Assembly (NCBI RefSeq): GCF_036178845.1
Contig: NZ_CP108070.1
Coordinates: 8,060,001 to 8,124,000, forward strand
Direction of reading: 5' to 3'
From: Streptomyces sp. NBC_00271
Lineage (GTDB): Bacteria; Actinomycetota; Actinomycetes; Streptomycetales; Streptomycetaceae
Length of the DNA: 64,000 nt
Positions 20,757-29,120 of the stretch are shown here, one piece after another. The number at the start of each line of letters is the position of its first letter. Position 1 is the stretch's first letter. Position numbers and translations under genes: made by a program. The notes beneath the pieces were generated by a model. The model saw only the letters and a list, made by a program, of their open reading frames with translations, ran no database searches and was not told where the DNA came from.

Positions 20757-20790
20757 CGGGCGCCCCTGCCACAGGGGGACACGACGCCCG
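20757..20790 (+). promoter_or_regulatory. Structured leader upstream of rplS
   Basis: Outer arms CGGGCG (20757-20762) and CGCCCG (20785-20790) enclose an inner stem between CCCCTG and CAGGGG. It lies 77 bp before the rplS start in the gap after trmD. Such a stem could be an autoregulatory L19 leader or a partial attenuator. The assignment to a known leader family is unverified. Confidence 0.35.
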
Positions 20791-20866
20791 TCCCGACGCG
20801 GCAGCACCCTCTTGGAAAACTAGCTCCCGTTGATGACCTGTGGCATCAGCGAAGAAAGCAGACGAA

Positions 20867-21217
20867 ATGTCTCACCTGCTCGACTCCGTCGACAGCGCGT
20901 CGCTGCGCAGCGACATCCCGGCCTTCCGCCCGGGTGACACCGTCAACGTCCACGTCCGCGTCATCGAGGGCAACCGCTCCCGTGTGCAGCAGTTCAAGGG
21001 CGTAGTCATCCGTCGCCAGGGCGCCGGTGTCCGCGAGACCTTCACGGTCCGCAAGGTCTCCTTCTCGGTCGGTGTCGAGCGTACCTTCCCGGTGCACACC
21101 CCGATCGTCGAGAAGATCGAGCTCGTCACCCGTGGTGACGTGCGTCGCGCGAAGCTGTACTACCTGCGTGACCTGCGCGGCAAGGCCGCGAAGATCAAGG
21201 AGAAGCGCGACAACTGA
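20867..21217 (+). CDS. rplS: 50S ribosomal protein bL19
   Basis: A 116-residue L19, located at the 30S-50S interface. Core motifs are [26 protein letters not shown] and [18 protein letters not shown]. The start ATG 20867 matches the family N-terminus (MSHLLDSVD). A longer in-frame start at 20840 was rejected. The Shine-Dalgarno (GAAGAAAG) is weak. The gene continues into the signal peptidase cluster, starting 45 nt later. Confidence 0.98.
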   Translation: MSHLLDSVDSASLRSDIPAFRPGDTVNVHVRVIEGNRSRVQQFKGVVIRRQGAGVRETFTVRKVSFSVGVERTFPVHTPIVEKIELVTRGDVRRAKLYYLRDLRGKAAKIKEKRDN

Positions 21218-21262
21218 GCTCGCGAAGGGGTTCACATGGACGCCGGATAACATCTGGCTCCG

Positions 21263-21979
21263 ATGGACACCGAAGCACAGCACACGGAGCGCGACCGCTC
21301 CTCCCGCCCCACTGAGTCCGAGGTCATCTCGGGCGCCGAGGGGCCGGAGGGACGGTCGCGTTTCGCGTTGGTGGCCCGGGCCGCTGACTGGCTCCCAGGG
21401 GGGCGGATCACTCTGACCGTGCTGGTCTGTCTGCTGTTCCTGGTGCTGTTCAGCAACTTCGTGATGCAGCCGTTCGAGATTCCGAGCAGCTCGATGGAGC
21501 GCGGATTGAGGATCGGAGACCGCGTTCTCGTAAATAAGTTGGCGTACCGTTTCGGTGCTGAGCCGCGGCGGGGCGATGTCGTCGTGTTCGACGGCACTGA
21601 GTATTTCGGGAACGCCGACTACGTCAAACGCGTCGTGGGTGTGGGGGGAGACCACGTGGTCTGCTGCGACAAGGAGGGGAGGCTCGAGGTGAACGGCCGG
21701 TCGGTCGACGAGTCGACGTTTCTGTACCCGGGGGACAGCCCGTCCGACGTCTCCTTCGACGTCGTGGTGCCCACCGGCAGCCTGTTTCTCCTCGGTGACC
21801 ACCGCAGCGACTCGAGCGACTCCCGCGACCACCTGGGGTCTCCCGGCGGCGGCATGATCCCCGTCGGTGATGTGATCGGCAGGGCCGACTGGATCGCCTG
21901 GCCCACGGGCCACTGGACCCGGCTGCAACGTGCCGCCGCCTACGCGCGTGTGCCCACCGCGGACGGTGCCCATGGGTAA
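21263..21979 (+). CDS. sipW: Type I signal peptidase SipW
   Basis: A 238-residue S26 signal peptidase that cuts Sec and Tat signal peptides on the outer membrane face. An N-terminal cytoplasmic tail precedes one membrane helix (about 47-65). Box B is PFEIPSSSMERGL, with the catalytic serine before Met, and box D is YVKRVVGVGGD, with the catalytic lysine. Box E is GDHRSDSSDSRD. A CC pair near residue 134 is shared with SipX and SipZ. It is the first of four consecutive signal peptidase genes, with a 3' end overlapping the next by 8 bp. The name follows Streptomyces coelicolor and Streptomyces lividans order. Confidence 0.93.
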   Translation: MDTEAQHTERDRSSRPTESEVISGAEGPEGRSRFALVARAADWLPGGRITLTVLVCLLFLVLFSNFVMQPFEIPSSSMERGLRIGDRVLVNKLAYRFGAEPRRGDVVVFDGTEYFGNADYVKRVVGVGGDHVVCCDKEGRLEVNGRSVDESTFLYPGDSPSDVSFDVVVPTGSLFLLGDHRSDSSDSRDHLGSPGGGMIPVGDVIGRADWIAWPTGHWTRLQRAAAYARVPTADGAHG

Positions 21980-23054
21980 CCGTGGCAGGCCACGTGGGGT
22001 CTCCGACCACGCCGCCGACAACCTGCTGCCCACCGGTACCCGGCGCGCCGCCGGCGGCGCCGTCCGGCCCGGCCGTGCCGAGCGCCGCAAGCTCCAGCGC
22101 AAGGTCAAGCGGCGCCGACGGCGCTCCGCCATCAAGGAGATACCCCTCCTCGTGGGCGTCGCGGTACTCATAGCCCTGGTCCTCAAGACCTTCCTCGTCC
22201 AGGCCTTCGTGATCCCGTCGGGCTCCATGGAGAACACGATCCAGATCGGCGACCGTGTGCTCGTCGACAAGTTCACGCCATGGTTCGGCTCCAAGCCCCA
22301 GCGCGGCGACGTCGTCGTCTTCAAGGACCCCGGCAACTGGCTGGCCGGGGAGAAGACCACCAAGAAGAACGACCCCGTCGTCGTCAAGCAGGTCAAAGAG
22401 GGCCTGACGGCCATCGGTCTGCTGCCCTCCGACAACGACAAGGACCTCATCAAGCGGGTCGTCGCGGTCGGCGGCGACACCGTCAAGTGCTGCGACACCC
22501 AAGGGCGCGTGACCGTCAACGGCATGCCGCTCAACGAGCCGTACATCCAAGCAGGGAACAAGCCGTCGGACTTCCCCTTCGAAGAGACCGTGCCCAAGGG
22601 CCGTCTCTGGGTGATGGGCGACCATCGAGCCAACTCCGCCGACTCCCGCTACCACCGCACCGAGAAATACGGCGGTACCGTCTCCGAGAGTTCGGTCGTC
22701 GGCAGAGCCATGGTCATCGCCTGGCCCTTCGGACACTGGACCCGTCTGAAGGAACCGGACACGTTCGCGTCCGTACCGAGCGGGTCGGCAACCGCTCTCG
22801 GCGCGTCGCATAGGGTGGCGTCCGCGGATCTCAATCGATTGATCCCGCTCCCGAGCCCTGCGGAACTCCCGCTCGTTATGGGAGTGGTGGGCCTGCGCCG
22901 GATCCGGCGCAGGCGGCGGCACGGAGTGAGGAGTGGATGTGGGGGATTTGGCGGTCGGCGCACGATCCGGACACGATGGCCCCGAGGAGCAGCCGGAGCG
23001 ACCCGACGGATCGGCCACCCCGGCCACGAACGACGTCATGGGCTCCGGGAGTGA
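21972..23054 (+). CDS. sipX: Type I signal peptidase SipX
   Basis: A 360-residue signal peptidase. A basic cytoplasmic stretch (KRRRRRS) precedes a membrane helix near residue 60. Catalytic boxes are FVIPSGSMENTI (serine) and LIKRVVAVGGD (lysine); box E is GDHRANSADSRY. A hydrophobic segment ending PLVMGVVGL comes late, then a long arginine-rich tail. The start is ATG 21972, inside sipW. The tail overlaps the first 122 bp of sipY in another frame, an unusually long overlap. The last 40 codons may be unconstrained. Confidence 0.9.
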   Translation: MGNRGRPRGVSDHAADNLLPTGTRRAAGGAVRPGRAERRKLQRKVKRRRRRSAIKEIPLLVGVAVLIALVLKTFLVQAFVIPSGSMENTIQIGDRVLVDKFTPWFGSKPQRGDVVVFKDPGNWLAGEKTTKKNDPVVVKQVKEGLTAIGLLPSDNDKDLIKRVVAVGGDTVKCCDTQGRVTVNGMPLNEPYIQAGNKPSDFPFEETVPKGRLWVMGDHRANSADSRYHRTEKYGGTVSESSVVGRAMVIAWPFGHWTRLKEPDTFASVPSGSATALGASHRVASADLNRLIPLPSPAELPLVMGVVGLRRIRRRRRHGVRSGCGGFGGRRTIRTRWPRGAAGATRRIGHPGHERRHGLRE

Positions 23055-23886
23055 CTCCGGGGACGGCGGCGGTACGAAGGAGCAGGGCGAGCAGGAGCCG
23101 AAGCCCAAGAAGCCGCGTTCCTTCTGGAAGGAGCTCCCGCTCCTCATCGGTATCGCGCTCGTTCTCGCGCTGCTGATCAAGACCTTCCTGGTCCAGGCGT
23201 TCTCGATTCCCTCGGACTCGATGCAGAACACCCTTCAGCAGGGCGACCGGGTCCTGGTCGACAAGCTCACCCCGTGGTTCGGTTCGGAGCCCTCGCGCGG
23301 CGAGGTCGTCGTCTTCCACGACCCCGACAACTGGCTGGCGGGCGAGCCCACGCCCAACCCGAACGCCGCGCAGACGTTCCTCAGCAAGATCGGCCTGATG
23401 CCGTCCGCCAACGAGAAGGACCTCATCAAGCGGGTCATCGGCGTCGCCGGTGACACGATCGAGTGCAAGGGCACCGGCCCGCTGACGGTCAACGGCAAGG
23501 CACTGAACGAGGACTCGTACGTCTACGCCGGGAACACCCCGTGCAGCGTCGACGACCAGGGCGGCCAGTTCAAGGTGACGGTACCCAAAGGCAAAATCTG
23601 GGTCATGGGTGACCACCGGCAGAACTCGCTGGACTCGCGCTATCACCAGCAGGACGATCACAAGGGCTTCGTGCCGGTGGGCAATGTCGTCGGCCGCGCC
23701 ATCGTGATCGCCTGGCCGCCCACCCGCTGGGACACACTGCCGATCCCCGACACCTTCGACCAGAACCTCAGCGCGGCCGCACCGGGCGCGCTCGGGCTGG
23801 CCGGCGCGGTGCCGCTGGTGCTGTGGCGCAGGCGTCGCCTTACCGCGGGAAACCCGAGGGTTTCTGGTCGGGGTACCGCCGGGTAG
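22933..23886 (+). CDS. sipY: Type I signal peptidase SipY
   Basis: A 317-residue signal peptidase. About 70 hydrophilic, low-complexity residues precede the membrane helix (PLLIGIALVLALLIKTFLVQ). Catalytic boxes are FSIPSDSMQNTL and LIKRVIGVAGD; GDHRQNSLDSRYH is box E. A second hydrophobic stretch near the C-terminus ends in WRRRRL. Start GTG 22933 gives a 122-bp overlap with sipX. ATG 23038 would shorten the overlap to 17 bp and keep the whole catalytic region. In Streptomyces lividans SipY is the main housekeeping peptidase. Confidence 0.92.
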   Translation: MDVGDLAVGARSGHDGPEEQPERPDGSATPATNDVMGSGSDSGDGGGTKEQGEQEPKPKKPRSFWKELPLLIGIALVLALLIKTFLVQAFSIPSDSMQNTLQQGDRVLVDKLTPWFGSEPSRGEVVVFHDPDNWLAGEPTPNPNAAQTFLSKIGLMPSANEKDLIKRVIGVAGDTIECKGTGPLTVNGKALNEDSYVYAGNTPCSVDDQGGQFKVTVPKGKIWVMGDHRQNSLDSRYHQQDDHKGFVPVGNVVGRAIVIAWPPTRWDTLPIPDTFDQNLSAAAPGALGLAGAVPLVLWRRRRLTAGNPRVSGRGTAG

Positions 23887-23967
23887 GGTGCCGTCCCAGA
23901 TCGCCGATCTTCCGCGGCCCGCAGGTGGGGCCGCGGGATCGATTCTCCGAGTTGGGGGAGCACTGGG

Positions 23968-24711
23968 ATGAGCAGGACGTCAGGTCGTACGGACGAGGGC
24001 CGCGGGCGGCTCGGCAGCGTGCTGTCGGGGTTGGCCGTGGCCCTCGGCTGTGTGCTCTTTCTCGGCGGCTTCGCCTGGGGCGCGATCGAATACCAGCCGT
24101 ACACCGTGCCGACCGAGTCGATGGTGCCGACCATCAAGGCGGGCGATCGCATTCTGGCCCAGCGGATCGACGGCGGTGACGTCAAGCGCGGCGATGTCAT
24201 CGTCTTCAAGCAGAAGAGCTGGGGCGACATGCTCCTCGTCAAGCGGGTCGTCGCGGTCGGTGGTGACACGGTCGCCTGCTGCACGAACGGCAAGCTGACC
24301 GTCAACGGCAAGCAGATCGACGAGCCGTATCTCGCCAAGGGCCAGGCCGCGGAGTCGACCCAGATCCCGACCGTCGAGGTACCCAAGGACCGGCTCTTCC
24401 TGCTCGGCGACGAGCGCAGCGGCTCACTGGACTCCACGGCCCACCTCACCGAGGCCTTCAACGGCACCGTCGCGCGCAGCGCGGTGAAGGGCCGGGTGGA
24501 CGCCATCGCCTGGCCGATGGACGGCATGCTGGCGCGCCCCACGGGCTTCGAGACACTGGGCGGGATCTCCTCGCCCGGGCCGCTGCGGCTGGTCCTGACC
24601 GCCATCGTGGTCGGCGCGGTGCTGGTGCTGGGCGGGGCGGCGTACGGCCCGATCGCCACGCGGCTGAGCCGGCGCGGCCGGACGCGTACGGAGCTCGCCG
24701 GTGCCGCCTGA
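23968..24711 (+). CDS. sipZ: Type I signal peptidase SipZ
   Basis: A 247-residue signal peptidase with two membrane helices, one at about 17-38 and one near the C-terminus (VLTAIVVGAVLVLGGAAYG). Catalytic boxes are YTVPTESMVPTIKAGD and LLVKRVVAVGGD, and box E reads GDERSGSLDSTAH, where Glu replaces the usual His. The CC pair before NGKLTVNG is shared with SipW and SipX. The start is ATG 23968, with GGGGGAG about 8 nt upstream. It overlaps the next gene by 11 bp. Confidence 0.93.
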   Translation: MSRTSGRTDEGRGRLGSVLSGLAVALGCVLFLGGFAWGAIEYQPYTVPTESMVPTIKAGDRILAQRIDGGDVKRGDVIVFKQKSWGDMLLVKRVVAVGGDTVACCTNGKLTVNGKQIDEPYLAKGQAAESTQIPTVEVPKDRLFLLGDERSGSLDSTAHLTEAFNGTVARSAVKGRVDAIAWPMDGMLARPTGFETLGGISSPGPLRLVLTAIVVGAVLVLGGAAYGPIATRLSRRGRTRTELAGAA

Positions 24712-25231
24712 GGCGTCGTACGGAGGTTCGGCCGAGGACACCGACGGCGGCGGGCCCCGGAAGGTGGCCCGGGTCGTGCTGCTCGACGAGCAGGACCGCA
24801 TTCTGCTGCTGCACGGTCACGAGCCGGACGATCCGGCGGACGACTGGTGGTTCACACCCGGCGGGGGCCTCGAGGGCGACGAGACGCGCCAGGAGGCCGC
24901 GCTGCGGGAACTCGTGGAGGAGACCGGCATCACCGAGGTCGAGCTGGGCCCGGTGCTGTGGCAGCGGAGCTGTTCGTTCCCGTTCGCGGGGCGACGCTGG
25001 GACCAGGACGAGTGGTACTTCCTGGCCCGTACGAGCCAGAAGGGAACCGTCGCCGCCGGGCTGACGGAGCTGGAACGGCGCAGTGTCGCCGGAGCACGCT
25101 GGTGGACGTGCCGGGAACTGACCGAGGCACATGAGACGGTGTATCCGACCAGACTCGCCGGGCTGCTGCGCAGGCTGCTCGACGAGGGTCCTCCGGCCAG
25201 GCCCGAGATCCTCGACACCGAAATCGTCTAG
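24701..25231 (+). CDS. NUDIX hydrolase
   Basis: A 176-residue pyrophosphohydrolase. The Nudix box GX5EX7REUXEEXGU is complete, beginning with GGGLEGDE (about residue 56) and ending with RELVEETGI. Substrate is unknown; this clade is broad and includes nucleotide and coenzyme pyrophosphatases. The start GTG 24701 lies inside sipZ, so the gene is translationally coupled to the sip cluster. This location is a recurrent Streptomyces arrangement (recalled). Confidence 0.9.
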   Translation: MPPEASYGGSAEDTDGGGPRKVARVVLLDEQDRILLLHGHEPDDPADDWWFTPGGGLEGDETRQEAALRELVEETGITEVELGPVLWQRSCSFPFAGRRWDQDEWYFLARTSQKGTVAAGLTELERRSVAGARWWTCRELTEAHETVYPTRLAGLLRRLLDEGPPARPEILDTEIV

Positions 25232-25286
25232 AGGCTCGCGGGGCTGGCGCACAATAGGGGGACGCACGGCTGAAGGGGAACATGCC

Positions 25287-25595
25287 ATGAGCGCCGAGGA
25301 CCTCGAGAAGTACGAGACCGAGATGGAGCTGAAGCTCTATCGGGAGTACCGCGACGTCGTCGGTCTGTTCAAATATGTGATCGAGACCGAACGGCGCTTC
25401 TACCTCACCAACGACTACGAGATGCAGGTGCACTCGGTCCAGGGCGAGGTGTTCTTCGAGGTGTCCATGGCGGACGCCTGGGTGTGGGACATGTACCGAC
25501 CTGCTCGTTTCGTGAAGCAGGTACGGGTCCTCACGTTCAAGGACGTGAATATCGAGGAGCTGAACAAGAGCGATCTGGAACTGCCGGGCGGTTGA
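25287..25595 (+). CDS. DUF2469 conserved actinobacterial protein
   Basis: A 102-residue protein beginning MSAEDLEKYETEMELKLYRE and containing EVFFEVSMADAWVWDMYRP. This matches the DUF2469 family, which is highly conserved in actinobacteria and has no known function. The start ATG 25287 has GGGGAA about 9 nt upstream. Aromatic and charged residues dominate, with no membrane segment, so a soluble cytoplasmic protein is likely. Confidence 0.92.
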   Translation: MSAEDLEKYETEMELKLYREYRDVVGLFKYVIETERRFYLTNDYEMQVHSVQGEVFFEVSMADAWVWDMYRPARFVKQVRVLTFKDVNIEELNKSDLELPGG

Positions 25596-25629
25596 TGACG
25601 GGCCAAGAACCCTCGTGAGGGTGAGGGAG

Positions 25630-25656
25630 TTGTCCACAGTCGGCCGTTTGTCCACC
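25630..25656 (+). promoter_or_regulatory. Two DnaA-box-like sites, 18 bp apart
   Basis: TTGTCCACA (25630-25638) is an exact Streptomyces-type DnaA box. TTGTCCACC (25648-25656) differs by one base and follows in the same orientation, 18 bp later. They lie in the gap before yraN-comM-dprA. Regulation by DnaA is inferred only from the sequence. Confidence 0.4.
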
Positions 25657-25712
25657 AAGATCCAATAGCCGGTCGAAGTGGCCTCAGTGTTGGCGCCGGA
25701 GGTGGTGCCGAC

Positions 25713-26084
25713 ATGAACACACCTGAGGCACGCAACGCACTGGGTAAGTACGGCGAGGATCTGGCCGCACGGCGGCTGACCGAGACCGGGATGACGGTCC
25801 TGGCGCGCAACTGGCGCGGCGGCAGGACCGGCGAGATCGACATCGTGGCCCGGGACGGGGACGCGCTCGTCGTCTGCGAGGTCAAGACGCGCAAGGCGGG
25901 GGCCTTCGAGCACCCGATGGCGGCCGTCACGCCGGCCAAGGCACAGCGCCTGCGCGGCTTGGCCGAACGCTGGCTCCAGGAACACGGCGGGGCACCACCC
26001 GGCGGCGTCCGCATCGATCTGATCGGCGTCGTCCTTCCCGATCGCGGCGCCCCCGTGGTCGAGCACGCGCGGGGGGTGGCCTGA
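25713..26084 (+). CDS. YraN family (UPF0102) nuclease-like protein
   Basis: A 123-residue protein with the endonuclease-like fold seen in Holliday junction resolvases. [36 protein letters not shown] (the E-I-D...E-V-K nuclease pattern, about 46-66) and the later [13 protein letters not shown] match UPF0102. GGAGGTG stands about 10 nt before ATG 25713. The stop overlaps the comM start in TGATG, so yraN-comM-dprA form one operon linked to DNA processing. Biochemical activity of the family is not well established. Confidence 0.92.
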   Translation: MNTPEARNALGKYGEDLAARRLTETGMTVLARNWRGGRTGEIDIVARDGDALVVCEVKTRKAGAFEHPMAAVTPAKAQRLRGLAERWLQEHGGAPPGGVRIDLIGVVLPDRGAPVVEHARGVA

Positions 26085-27703
26085 TGGGATTCGCGCGTAC
26101 CTGTGCGGTGGCCCTCGTGGGCGTCGAGGGCGTGGTCGTCGAGGTCCAGGCGGACCTGGAGCCGGGCGTCGCGGCCTTCACCCTGGTCGGCCTGCCCGAC
26201 AAGAGCCTGACCGAGAGCAAGGACCGGGTCCGGGCGGCGGTGGTGAACTCCGGCTCGGCGTGGCCCCAGAAGAAGCTCACGGTCGGCCTGAGCCCGGCAT
26301 CAGTACCCAAGGGCGGCAGCGGTTTCGACCTGGCCGTCGCCTGCGCGGTGCTGGGAGCCGCCGAACGCATCGATCCCCGGGTGCTCTCCGACATCGTGAT
26401 GATCGGCGAGCTGGGCCTCGACGGACGTGTACGGCCGGTGCGGGGCGTGCTGCCGGCGGTCCTGGCCGCGGCGGACGCCGGGTACGAGCAGGTGGTGGTG
26501 CCCGAGTGCGCGGCGGCCGAGGCCTCGCTCGTACCGGGGATCTCGGTGCTCGGGGTGCGCAGTCTGCGCCAGCTGATCGCGGTGCTCACGGACGAGCCGG
26601 TGCCCGAGGAGGATCCGGACGAGCAGGGGCGACCGGATCCGCTGATGGCGGGACTGCGGATGCCGGGCACAGGCGCCGCCACCGGCATGCACAGCATGGG
26701 CGCGGCCCAGCACGACCACGACCTCGCCGACGTCGTGGGTCAGCACTCGGCACGGACCGCCGTGGAGGTCGCGGCGGCGGGCGGCCACCACCTCTTCCTG
26801 GAAGGTCCCCCGGGAGCGGGCAAGACGATGCTCGCCGAGCGGCTGCCGGCCATCCTGCCGCGGCTCACCAAGGGCGAATCCCTGGAGGTCACCGCCGTCC
26901 ACTCGGTCGCCGGCCTGCTGCCACCGGGCAAACCCCTGGTCGACATCGCTCCCTACTGCGCCCCGCACCACTCGGCGACCATGCAGGCCCTCGTCGGCGG
27001 CGGCCAGGGGATCGCGCGGCCGGGCGCGGTGTCCCTGGCTCACCGCGGGGTGCTCTTTCTGGATGAAACGCCAGAATTCGGCAGCCAGGCTCTCGATGCG
27101 CTGCGTCAGCCTCTGGAGGCTGGGCATGTGGTGATCGCGCGCAGTGCGGGGGTGGTGCGGTTTCCGGCGCGGTTCCTCATGGTGCTGGCGGCGAACCCCT
27201 GCCCTTGCGGCCGTTTCTCGCAGCGGGACGACCTGTGCGAGTGCCCGCCCTCCATGATCCGCCGCTACCAGGCCAGGCTCTCCGGGCCACTGCTCGACCG
27301 CGTCGACCTGCGAGTCGAGGTGGACCGCGTCACCCGGTCCGAGCTGACCGAGCGCGGTGCGCGGGGCGAATCCACCGAGACGGTCGCCGACCGGGTGCGG
27401 GCGGCCAGGGAGCGGGCCGCCGCGCGGCTGGCGGACACGCCCTGGCGGACGAACAGCGAAGTGCCGGGCCGGGAGCTGCGCAGCCGCTGGTACGCGTCCC
27501 TGGGCGCGATGGACGAGGCGGAGCGGAGCCTTGAGCGAGGTGCGCTGACCGCCCGCGGCCTCGACCGGGTGCTGCGTGTCGCCTGGACCGTCGCGGACCT
27601 GGTGGGACACGACCGACCCGGCGCGACGGACGTCGCCCTCGCCCTGCAACTGCGCACCGGGGTCCCCCGTGGGGTGCCGATGGCGATCGGCGCGCTGTCG
27701 TGA
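26084..27703 (+). CDS. comM: ComM-like AAA+ ATPase (magnesium chelatase family)
   Basis: A 539-residue protein. The N-terminal part (1-180) is the S5-fold/Lon-like domain with LVGLPDKSLTESKDRVRAA. The AAA+ core has GPPGAGKTMLAERLP (Walker A, about 240) and FLDETPEF (Walker B). NPCPCG and CECPP form a cysteine-rich insert. In naturally transformable bacteria ComM is a branch-migration helicase. It is widespread in non-competent bacteria such as Streptomyces, where its job is unclear. It overlaps both neighbours by 1-4 bp. Confidence 0.93.
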   Translation: MGFARTCAVALVGVEGVVVEVQADLEPGVAAFTLVGLPDKSLTESKDRVRAAVVNSGSAWPQKKLTVGLSPASVPKGGSGFDLAVACAVLGAAERIDPRVLSDIVMIGELGLDGRVRPVRGVLPAVLAAADAGYEQVVVPECAAAEASLVPGISVLGVRSLRQLIAVLTDEPVPEEDPDEQGRPDPLMAGLRMPGTGAATGMHSMGAAQHDHDLADVVGQHSARTAVEVAAAGGHHLFLEGPPGAGKTMLAERLPAILPRLTKGESLEVTAVHSVAGLLPPGKPLVDIAPYCAPHHSATMQALVGGGQGIARPGAVSLAHRGVLFLDETPEFGSQALDALRQPLEAGHVVIARSAGVVRFPARFLMVLAANPCPCGRFSQRDDLCECPPSMIRRYQARLSGPLLDRVDLRVEVDRVTRSELTERGARGESTETVADRVRAARERAAARLADTPWRTNSEVPGRELRSRWYASLGAMDEAERSLERGALTARGLDRVLRVAWTVADLVGHDRPGATDVALALQLRTGVPRGVPMAIGALS

Positions 27704-28848
27704 GCCAGGAGGACGAGAGGCTCCGGCGGGCCTTCCTCGCGCGGGTGATCGAACCGGGCGACGAGGTCTGCGGGCGCTGGCTGCGGGCGGTCGGTGCCGC
27801 GGAGGCGGTCCGGCGGCTCGTCGCGGGCGGCGAGCAGCCACGGGGAGTGACGGACAAGCGCTGGGCGGGACTGCGGGCCCGGGCGGAGCGGGCGGATCCG
27901 GAGCGGGACCTCGCGGTGGCGCGTGAGGAGGGGACCCGGTTCGTGTGCCCCGGGGACCCCGAGTGGCCGGCGCAACTCGACGACCTCGGCGACACGCGTC
28001 CCACCGGTCTGTGGGTGCGGGGGCGGCCCAGCCTGCGGATATGGGCGCTGCGCTCGGTCGCCGTGGTCGGAGCCCGGGCCTGTACCGAGTACGGCGCCCA
28101 TATGGCGGGCACGCTCGGTGCCGGGCTCGCCGAGCGGGGCTGGGTGGTGGTGTCGGGCGGTGCCTACGGGGTGGACGGCGCCGCGCACCGGGGCGCCCTC
28201 GGGGCGGGCGGCGCCACCGTCGCCGTGCTGGCCTGCGGAGTCGACCGGCCCTATCCGCGCGGGCACACCGAGTTGATCACCAGGATCGCCGAACAGGGGC
28301 TGGTCGTGGGGGAGTTGCCGCCGGGCGACCACCCCACGCCGAGCAGATTCATCCTCAGGAACCGGGTCATCGCCGCGCTCACCCGGGGGACCGTGGTCGT
28401 CGAGGCCGCGTACCGCAGTGGCGCACTGGTCACGGCGCGGGCGGCGCAGCGGCTGGGGCGGTTCGCGATGGGGGTGCCGGGCCCGGTCACCAGCGGGCTG
28501 TCGGCCGGGGTGCACGAGCTGCTGCGCGGCGAAGCGGTCCTGGTCACGGACGCCGCGGACGTCGCCGAACTGGTGGGCGACATCGGCGAGCTGGCCCAGG
28601 ACCGGCGCGGGCCCGTGCTGCCGCGTGACCTGCTGGATCCGGGCGCCGGACGTGTGCTGGCCGCGCTGCCGGCGCGCGGTCTGGCGGGAGCGGAGGACAT
28701 CGCCCGCGGGGCAGGGACCACCACGGACGACGCGGTCGCGAGGCTGTACGAACTCCGATCACTTGGTTTCGTCGAACGACACGGCGACGGCTGGAAGTTG
28801 ACACGCCAGGCAATGATCTCGGTCCGCGGTGATCGTCGCGGGTGCTGA
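27700..28848 (+). CDS. dprA: DNA-processing protein DprA
   Basis: A 382-residue protein that in transformable bacteria binds single-stranded DNA and loads RecA. The Rossmann-like core has AVVGARACTEYG (about 117-128), VSGGAYGVDGAAHRGAL (about 151-167), VLACGVDRPYP and PSRFILRNRVIAALT. The C-terminal winged-helix domain, residues 310-375, is typical of actinobacteria. The start GTG 27700 overlaps the comM stop by 4 bp. It ends the yraN-comM-dprA operon, followed by 272 bp leading to whiG. Confidence 0.93.
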   Translation: MSQEDERLRRAFLARVIEPGDEVCGRWLRAVGAAEAVRRLVAGGEQPRGVTDKRWAGLRARAERADPERDLAVAREEGTRFVCPGDPEWPAQLDDLGDTRPTGLWVRGRPSLRIWALRSVAVVGARACTEYGAHMAGTLGAGLAERGWVVVSGGAYGVDGAAHRGALGAGGATVAVLACGVDRPYPRGHTELITRIAEQGLVVGELPPGDHPTPSRFILRNRVIAALTRGTVVVEAAYRSGALVTARAAQRLGRFAMGVPGPVTSGLSAGVHELLRGEAVLVTDAADVAELVGDIGELAQDRRGPVLPRDLLDPGAGRVLAALPARGLAGAEDIARGAGTTTDDAVARLYELRSLGFVERHGDGWKLTRQAMISVRGDRRGC

Positions 28849-29120
28849 CCGAGCGTGTTCGGCCGTCCGGGCGAACGCCGACAGCCTTGGCAATTCCCGC
28901 AGTTGATGTCTCTCGGCGATCACGGAGGGCGACGAACATGCCCCCGGGGGACGCACAGCGGAACGTATCTGCGCACGATTGATCCGCTCCCCTTCGCGCA
29001 CTGCGACGCTCCAGTCACGCTACGCTCACGTGGATTCCGACGCAGGACAGGCAACTCGACATCAGCGCGACAGCTCACCCAGGTACCCCCAGTTCACGGC
29101 AGAACGGCACAAGGCGACGA

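Noticed and set aside
28980..29060. BldD-type sites before whiG (AGTCACGCTACGCTCAC)
   Set aside because: The TCAC half-sites are in direct, not inverted, orientation, and the match to the BldD consensus is weak. BldD control of whiG is known in Streptomyces, but this sequence alone does not show it.
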